DNA of 64,000 nucleotides from Pseudomonas brassicacearum (GTDB lineage: Bacteria; Pseudomonadota; Gammaproteobacteria; Pseudomonadales; Pseudomonadaceae), in the NCBI RefSeq assembly GCF_009601685.2, contig NZ_CP045701.2, positions 744,001 to 808,000 of the forward strand. Direction: 5' to 3'. Position numbers and translations under genes: made by a program. The notes below the pieces were generated by a model that saw only the letters and a program-made list of their open reading frames with translations, had not been told where the DNA came from and ran no database searches. This document shows, piece after piece, positions 58,586 to 64,000 of this stretch (position 1 is the stretch's first letter; every line of letters begins with the position of its first letter).

Positions 58586-61500
58586 ATGGACATCACTGCC
58601 GAACGGCAAGGCAACATGGGGTACACCGGGCCACTCTCTTCTTTGCAGGCGGCGACTGCGCAAGTGACCCTGGAGAAATTGACGCGTTGGCAGGTGGCTA
58701 TCGATGCGCGGCTGCAAACCCAGATGAGCTTGCTGGAGGTGCTGGAAGAGTACCTGCTGGTCGAGCTGCGCACCCATTATTACCAAGGCAACATCGACCC
58801 GCACTTCATTGACACCCTGCTCGACACGGTGTTGCAGCGCATGATCGACCAGGCGCCTGTGGCTTATGACGAAGAGCAGGATTCACCTTACCGTTGGCCT
58901 GAGGGGATAGACCTGGGTTTTGCCCCCGAGCGCCGGGAGTCCGTTGCCCTTGCGGTGGAAAGTGCCGCGTCGAGGTTTGTCAGTCACTACAAGGACTATC
59001 TGCGGCGACATTGGCGAATGGCTTCGCAGGATGCCGCGCTCGAGGCGTTGATCAGGCAAAAGCTCGATGAGCATCAGGTCTCTGTCGACGGGGTTTTCCA
59101 GCCGGACCATCTGGCCGGCCTGGACGTCGATGAATTGCGAGAACAGATCGAAGAACTCCAGGACGCCTGGCGCCGGACGAGTCGCTTGACGGCGTTGGCA
59201 ACGACGCGCGAGCGCCGGGATCTTGGAGCGGTGGCGCGATTGCAGTTGCCGTATTGGCTACGGAGTCTGGGCCATCCGGATCGTGAACGGCTGCGCACTT
59301 TTGAAAGGCAGGCCGCGCTGGCGCAGGCACAGGTCGATGAACTGGTCGATGGCCTGGGTTCGCTGCGCGCTTTCGCTCGGCAGCTGGCCAGGGACTATGT
59401 CCGGGATGAATTGGACATAGCGGTCGAGCCTGACGGTATTCGCGTGCAGTTGCAGTGGCGAACGGTGATGGGGCAGCCGGTGCACACCTACAGCCTGAGT
59501 GAGCTGGTGGCGGCCGGTCCGATAAGGCCGGACGCGGTGTCGGTGTTCCTGGTGGAAAATGGCGGCATGCTGCGTAACCAGTCTCTTTCACCCGCCTTCA
59601 TTGGTCGATTGTTGGCGAACGTCGATGCACCTGCCGGATACCTGCCAGCACTGGTCGAGCGATATGAGCGCGGGGACCTGAAAGACGCCATGCTCGATTG
59701 GTTTTTGGCGCGGCTGCAGCACAGTGCATTTGTTGCGCGTTGTGCGGGCCAGTTGTCGACGGCCGGCCATGACGCGCTCAGTGCCCTATGGGAGAACGAT
59801 GTTGCGACGCCAGCCTCCAGCGTGCTGCGTGTCGCCAGCCTTGTTCTGCCCAATGACCTGAAGTGTGCCGATCTTCTGCTGTTCTACCGCGAAGACGTGC
59901 GCGATGACGTCAGCGCCCTGCTGCTGTATGCCCCCGGCAAACCCGATGGCCAGGAATGGGTCGAATTGACCTCGCTCCGGGCGTTGAGCGGGGAGGTGGG
60001 TGCCTGGACCCAAAACGAAGCCGGTCGCGAGTACCTGCTGCAACAACTCTCTGCGACCGATCATGGTCGGGCCCGGGAGTACTTTGCCGGCGTGGTGGAG
60101 AAACCAGCCTTGTGGGACCTGGGCAAAGACCTCAGGGGAGCGTTCACCGGTTTCAGGGCCTGTCTTCAAAACGCGGTCTTGACCGGCCTGGCCAATAACC
60201 TGGCGCAGGTGGAGCTGAACGAGTCGCCTCGCTGGTACTCGGCGTTGCCCCTTGAGTCCCGACGCAACATCAGCGGCTTGAACCAGGAGGTTCTGGTTCA
60301 GCGGCAGGTATTCGATGAGCAACTGGCCGACTATGAAGTCTTCATCGACTTCGCCAAGCGTACCTTCGCCCATTCGATTACGCCTTACCTGCATAGCAAG
60401 GGGGTGCTTGAAGCGGTCGATCCGGCCACGGTCTTCATTGACTACAGCCCGGGGCTGGCCGCCGAGAAAAAAACGGCCAGCCTGCTGGACCTTGCCATCT
60501 TCGGATACGAGCACAACGCGGATATCGACGACCCCGCAAAAGGCGTGCGTTCTTCTGTCGGGCAGGACTTGAGGCAGGTTCGCAGCGCCGAACTGGCGTC
60601 ATACATTCGCGCGGCTTACCTGGGGGAGCGATACGCCAGGCACATCCGCGCCAGTTTCCTCGATGCCAAGGCCACGGAGTATCCGAGGCGCCGTGAGGCT
60701 TACCGTTACATGCTGTTGGCCAGGATGGACCGTGACCTGCGTGTGGCCCATGGCAAGTCGATATTGAACACCGATGAATTCCAGTGGCTCACCCGGCAAG
60801 TCACGTTGCTGAGCGATGGGAACTCTGCGAACGGCGCCACGCACCCCGGCGCTGCCGTGACGCGCGAAGGTGTCATCAAGTTGACGGTCGGCGGTCATGT
60901 CGTGCAAGGCGTCTACGTTTTCACCTACTTCGATCCGAAGGCCTTTTATTGGTTGTACACCCCCGACGCTCCGGATGGGGTCCTGTTTCGCAAGTACCTG
61001 GATTTTTCCGGGAGCGTCGCAGCACAACTGCATGGTTACGTACTGGAGCGGGTTGCACTCACCGCGCGTGCCGCTGTAGGGCGTTCGCTGGTGGCTCTGG
61101 CCGCCGGGAACACGCGTGTCGATACATTGCGCGAACTCAATCGGGTCATGGATATCAGCGCTGAATTCGATGCCTGCATCGAGCGCGCTGTCACCGATGT
61201 GGAGGACATCACCACAAGTCGTGCCGAAATGATCAGGGATCAGGTATTCAAGGGCCTGATCTTCGCGGCGCTTCCTGTGTGCATGGTCTATCCCCCATTT
61301 GCCTTGTTGCTGGATATCGGCATGGTGGCTGTCAGCGCCAGGCAGGCGGTCGAGGCGCATGCGCAGGGCGACACGGAAGGGGCGCTCGGTCACTGGCTGG
61401 CCGCGACCTGGGGGGCGCTGTTCGCCACACTCGGCGCCGCAAGCATGGCCACGCTGCTGGGGCGCGCGGCCAGGAGCCTGAAGCTTGTCGTGAAACCTCT

Positions 61501-62557
61501 GTCGTTGTCCGCTGAACGCTTGAGACGCGCGACATCGGCCGTCGCCAGGGAGGCCGGACCGGTGACCCCGCCCATACGCCTGAAGCCGCAGCAGGCGGTC
61601 GGCAAAGTACCGGAATACCTGCAGCCGGTGACCGAGGAGGGGATTTTTTTGGGCACCTATCGCAGCCCGCCCAGCGCAGCGCAACCGCGAAGCGCTCATT
61701 ACATACGGAGCAAGGGCCGGTACTACCAGGTGATGGAGGATCCCTACTTCGGCGGGTTGTGCCTGGTGGATGCCAGGCGTCCCGGTGCGTTGTACAAGAT
61801 GCCCATACGGAGGATGGCGAATGGAAAATGGACCCATAACAAGGTCGGCTTGAGAGGCGGCAATGATCATGTGCGCAACCTCGGACGGGTGGGTGATCTG
61901 CGGGAGGCGTTTCCCGGGCATGTCGTCCCGGACGTGACAAGGGGGGCGTTGCAGGGCGAGGCCGTGGTGGCGAAGTTCAGCGAAGGGGCAGACAACTACC
62001 TGTTCTCGCTGAATGCGCAGACGTGTGTGATAGCTTCGTTGTACAACCCGGCCACCAAGGTTGGCGCGGTCATTCATTTCGACCACAACATCCGCCCGCT
62101 GATCGAGCGCAGTGTCCGCGATGTGACGCGGCGCCTGGGGGGCTCGGCCAAGGACATTCGCGTCACCTTGGTCGGCGGGGACTGGCTGACGGGGACCGAC
62201 ATCGGCGAGCCGGTCAGGGTGGTGATGAGGCAGCATGGGCTGCAACCGACCTGGAATCACTGGTCGTATTCTTCCTGTTTCGGCAATACCTATGGTGTGT
62301 CACTGGATCTGCGCAGCGGGGTCACTTCGGTATTCAAGACCGCTCGTGGTCAAGTCGAGAGCTACTACAAACCGGTGTTGGCGAGGGCCAAGCTGGCTTC
62401 TGACCCGGTATCGGTGCGTGCACGCAGGTTCATGACGCGCTTGCGCAGCGAGCCGTTGGTGGCCAATGCCAACGGTGCCGTTCGCACCCAGCAGGGCCGA
62501 CGGGCGACGGCGGCGCACCTTGCCTTGCAGGAGTTCACTACGGTGACGCTGAGCTGA
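58586..62557 (+). CDS. giant toxin-like protein with C-terminal CheD-like deamidase domain
   Basis: A 1323-aa protein. The ATG at 58586 follows AAGGAGG by seven bases. The large N-terminal part resembles dermonecrotic-toxin-type modules, and a hydrophobic hairpin lies near 887-965, similar in place to that of the NEL protein at 13212. The C-terminus (about 1120-1250) reads like Che[21 protein letters not shown], then [16 protein letters not shown], then [14 protein letters not shown]1147 and H1164 are 17 residues apart, the same spacing as C27/H44 of CheD, and S1141 holds the Thr21 place. A glutamine deamidase acting on host proteins is inferred. No immunity or secretion gene is adjacent. Confidence 0.8.
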   Translation: MDITAERQGNMGYTGPLSSLQAATAQVTLEKLTRWQVAIDARLQTQMSLLEVLEEYLLVELRTHYYQGNIDPHFIDTLLDTVLQRMIDQAPVAYDEEQDSPYRWPEGIDLGFAPERRESVALAVESAASRFVSHYKDYLRRHWRMASQDAALEALIRQKLDEHQVSVDGVFQPDHLAGLDVDELREQIEELQDAWRRTSRLTALATTRERRDLGAVARLQLPYWLRSLGHPDRERLRTFERQAALAQAQVDELVDGLGSLRAFARQLARDYVRDELDIAVEPDGIRVQLQWRTVMGQPVHTYSLSELVAAGPIRPDAVSVFLVENGGMLRNQSLSPAFIGRLLANVDAPAGYLPALVERYERGDLKDAMLDWFLARLQHSAFVARCAGQLSTAGHDALSALWENDVATPASSVLRVASLVLPNDLKCADLLLFYREDVRDDVSALLLYAPGKPDGQEWVELTSLRALSGEVGAWTQNEAGREYLLQQLSATDHGRAREYFAGVVEKPALWDLGKDLRGAFTGFRACLQNAVLTGLANNLAQVELNESPRWYSALPLESRRNISGLNQEVLVQRQVFDEQLADYEVFIDFAKRTFAHSITPYLHSKGVLEAVDPATVFIDYSPGLAAEKKTASLLDLAIFGYEHNADIDDPAKGVRSSVGQDLRQVRSAELASYIRAAYLGERYARHIRASFLDAKATEYPRRREAYRYMLLARMDRDLRVAHGKSILNTDEFQWLTRQVTLLSDGNSANGATHPGAAVTREGVIKLTVGGHVVQGVYVFTYFDPKAFYWLYTPDAPDGVLFRKYLDFSGSVAAQLHGYVLERVALTARAAVGRSLVALAAGNTRVDTLRELNRVMDISAEFDACIERAVTDVEDITTSRAEMIRDQVFKGLIFAALPVCMVYPPFALLLDIGMVAVSARQAVEAHAQGDTEGALGHWLAATWGALFATLGAASMATLLGRAARSLKLVVKPLSLSAERLRRATSAVAREAGPVTPPIRLKPQQAVGKVPEYLQPVTEEGIFLGTYRSPPSAAQPRSAHYIRSKGRYYQVMEDPYFGGLCLVDARRPGALYKMPIRRMANGKWTHNKVGLRGGNDHVRNLGRVGDLREAFPGHVVPDVTRGALQGEAVVAKFSEGADNYLFSLNAQTCVIASLYNPATKVGAVIHFDHNIRPLIERSVRDVTRRLGGSAKDIRVTLVGGDWLTGTDIGEPVRVVMRQHGLQPTWNHWSYSSCFGNTYGVSLDLRSGVTSVFKTARGQVESYYKPVLARAKLASDPVSVRARRFMTRLRSEPLVANANGAVRTQQGRRATAAHLALQEFTTVTLS

Positions 62558-62590
62558 TGCCCTTGCCAGCAGCGTGAGCGACAGGCAAAA

Positions 62591-62622
62591 AAATACCCCG
62601 GCCAATGGGCCGGGGTATTTTT
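62591..62622. terminator. bidirectional rho-independent terminator
   Basis: AAATACCCCGGCC pairs with GGCCGGGGTATTT around AATG. A T-run follows on the plus strand and on the minus strand. It serves both the toxin-like gene and accC. Confidence 0.9.
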
Positions 62623-62637
62623 ACATCACTTGAAGCA

Positions 62638-63993
62638 TCAATGCTGGTTGCCCAGCTTGTGCTCCAGGTAATGGATGTTGACGCCGCCTTTGCAGAAGCC
62701 TTCGTCACGTACGAGGTCGCGGTGCAGCGGGATGTTGGTCTTGATCCCGTCTACCACGATTTCGTCCAGAGCATTGCGCATGCGCGCCATGGCTTCGTCA
62801 CGGGTCGCCCCGTAGGTGATCAGCTTGCCGATCAACGAATCGTAGTTCGGCGGAACGGCATAACCGCTGTACAGGTGCGAATCGACGCGAACGCCATTGC
62901 CACCCGGGGCATGGAAATGCTTGACCGTGCCTGGGCTTGGCATGAAGGTTTTCGGGTCTTCGGCGTTGATCCGGCATTCCAGCGCGTGACCGCGGATGAC
63001 CACGTCATCCTGGGTGAACGACAGCTTGTTGCCGGCGGCGATGCTGAGCATCTCCTTGACGATGTCGATACCGGTGACCATTTCCGAAACCGGGTGCTCC
63101 ACCTGAACACGGGTGTTCATTTCGATGAAGTAGAAACGACCGTTCTCATACAGGAACTCGAAGGTGCCGGCGCCGCGATAGCCGATGTCGATACAGGCCT
63201 TGACGCAGCGCGCCAGGACTTCCTGGCGAGCCTGCTCGTCGATGCCCGGTGCCGGTGCTTCTTCGAGGACCTTCTGGTGACGACGTTGCAGCGAGCAATC
63301 GCGGTCGCCCAGATGGATCGCCTGGCCCTGGCCGTCGGACAGCACCTGGACTTCGACGTGACGTGGGTTGGTCAGGAATTTTTCCAGGTAGACCATCGGG
63401 TTGCCAAACGCCGCGCCAGCTTCGGAGCGGGTCAGTTTCGCCGAGGAAATCAGGTCTTCTTCCTTGTGTACCACGCGCATGCCGCGACCACCACCGCCGC
63501 CAGCGGCCTTGATGATCACCGGATAACCGACTTCGCGACCGATGCGCAAAGCGGTTTCTTCGTCTTCAGGCAGCGGGCCGTCGGAACCCGGGACGGTCGG
63601 TACACCCGCCGCGATCATGGCGTGCTTGGCCGAGACCTTGTCGCCCATCAGGCGGATGGTGTCGGCTTTCGGGCCAATGAAGGCAAAACCGGAATTTTCG
63701 ACCTGTTCGGCGAAGTCGGCGTTTTCCGCCAGGAAGCCGTAGCCAGGGTGAATGGCGGTGGCGCCGGTCACTTCGGCAGCGGCGATGATCGCCGGGATGT
63801 GCAGGTAGGAGTGCGCAGCCGACGCCGGACCGATGCAGACGGATTCGTCCGCCAGGCCCAGGTGCATCAGTTCTTTGTCGGCCTTGGAGTAAACGGCGAC
63901 GGTCTTGATGCCCATCTCTTTGCAGGCGCGCAGAATCCGCAGGGCGATCTCACCGCGGTTAGCGATCAGGACTTTTTCCAACTTCGCAGTCAT
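62638..63993 (-). CDS. accC: acetyl-CoA carboxylase biotin carboxylase subunit
   Basis: A 451-aa ATP-grasp enzyme that carboxylates biotin on AccB, the first step of fatty-acid synthesis. [31 protein letters not shown] (ATP loop), [12 protein letters not shown] and [16 protein letters not shown] (catalytic region) are near invariant. The ATG at 63993 is used; a TTG codon just upstream is less likely. accB should lie beyond the right edge on the same strand. Confidence 0.97.
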   Translation of the reverse strand: MTAKLEKVLIANRGEIALRILRACKEMGIKTVAVYSKADKELMHLGLADESVCIGPASAAHSYLHIPAIIAAAEVTGATAIHPGYGFLAENADFAEQVENSGFAFIGPKADTIRLMGDKVSAKHAMIAAGVPTVPGSDGPLPEDEETALRIGREVGYPVIIKAAGGGGGRGMRVVHKEEDLISSAKLTRSEAGAAFGNPMVYLEKFLTNPRHVEVQVLSDGQGQAIHLGDRDCSLQRRHQKVLEEAPAPGIDEQARQEVLARCVKACIDIGYRGAGTFEFLYENGRFYFIEMNTRVQVEHPVSEMVTGIDIVKEMLSIAAGNKLSFTQDDVVIRGHALECRINAEDPKTFMPSPGTVKHFHAPGGNGVRVDSHLYSGYAVPPNYDSLIGKLITYGATRDEAMARMRNALDEIVVDGIKTNIPLHRDLVRDEGFCKGGVNIHYLEHKLGNQH

Positions 63994-64000
63994 CAAAGGC

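Overview
The window looks like a chromosomal segment of a fluorescent-group Pseudomonas. The evidence is high GC, Pseudomonas-type REP/REPIN repeats between genes, and a backbone gene order (accC, prmA, DUF3426 gene, dusB, fis, purH, purD, retS, then urt and ure genes, yegD, psiF, ferritin-like gene) that recalls the P. aeruginosa PA4848-PA4880 region. I see no tRNA, rRNA, CRISPR array, integrase or transposase.

Layout. 0-9 kb: a sigma-54 promoter firing off the left edge, a DUF6124 gene behind a structured RNA leader, a FabR/DesT-type TetR regulator, a secreted protein built of 13-residue repeats, an AsmA-family protein, a ferritin-like protein, a LysR/azoreductase divergent pair, a foldase-independent type lipase and PsiF. 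9-13 kb: an AI-2E/PerM transporter and the divergent chaperones yegD and cbpA-cbpM. 13-18 kb: a 1683-residue toxin-like protein ending in leucine-rich repeats and a NEL-type E3 ubiquitin ligase domain. 18-29 kb: urease (ureD, ureA, two GNAT genes, ureB, ureC) and the urea ABC importer urtABCDE, all on the minus strand, with a sigma-54 promoter and NtrC-like half-sites before urtA. 29-37 kb: a metal-chelate ABC importer, then a copper-acquisition cluster (DUF2946, PCu(A)C chaperone, Met-rich DUF2946, OprC-type TonB receptor, PepSY membrane protein). 37-38.6 kb: a repeat-rich spacer and a second DUF6124 gene with the same structured leader. 38.6-46 kb: cobalamin corrin-ring genes in two divergent operons (cobL-cbiD-cobK and cobG-cobH-cobI-cobJ). 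46-48 kb: a divergent pair of unrecognised, apparently paralogous proteins around an AT-rich spacer. 48-58 kb: marC, retS, purD, purH, fis, dusB, a DUF3426 gene and prmA. 58.6-62.6 kb: a second giant toxin-like protein whose C-terminus resembles a CheD-type glutamine deamidase. The window ends in accC.

How the genes work together: UrtABCDE brings in urea and urease splits it to ammonia, apparently under nitrogen control. The OprC cluster takes up copper. The cob genes build the corrin ring, perhaps alongside the ABC importer. RetS controls the acute/chronic lifestyle switch in P. aeruginosa. The two giant proteins share an N-terminal/translocation-like architecture but carry different C-terminal catalytic domains. 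They are the most unusual content here, together with the covarying RNA leader found before both DUF6124 genes.
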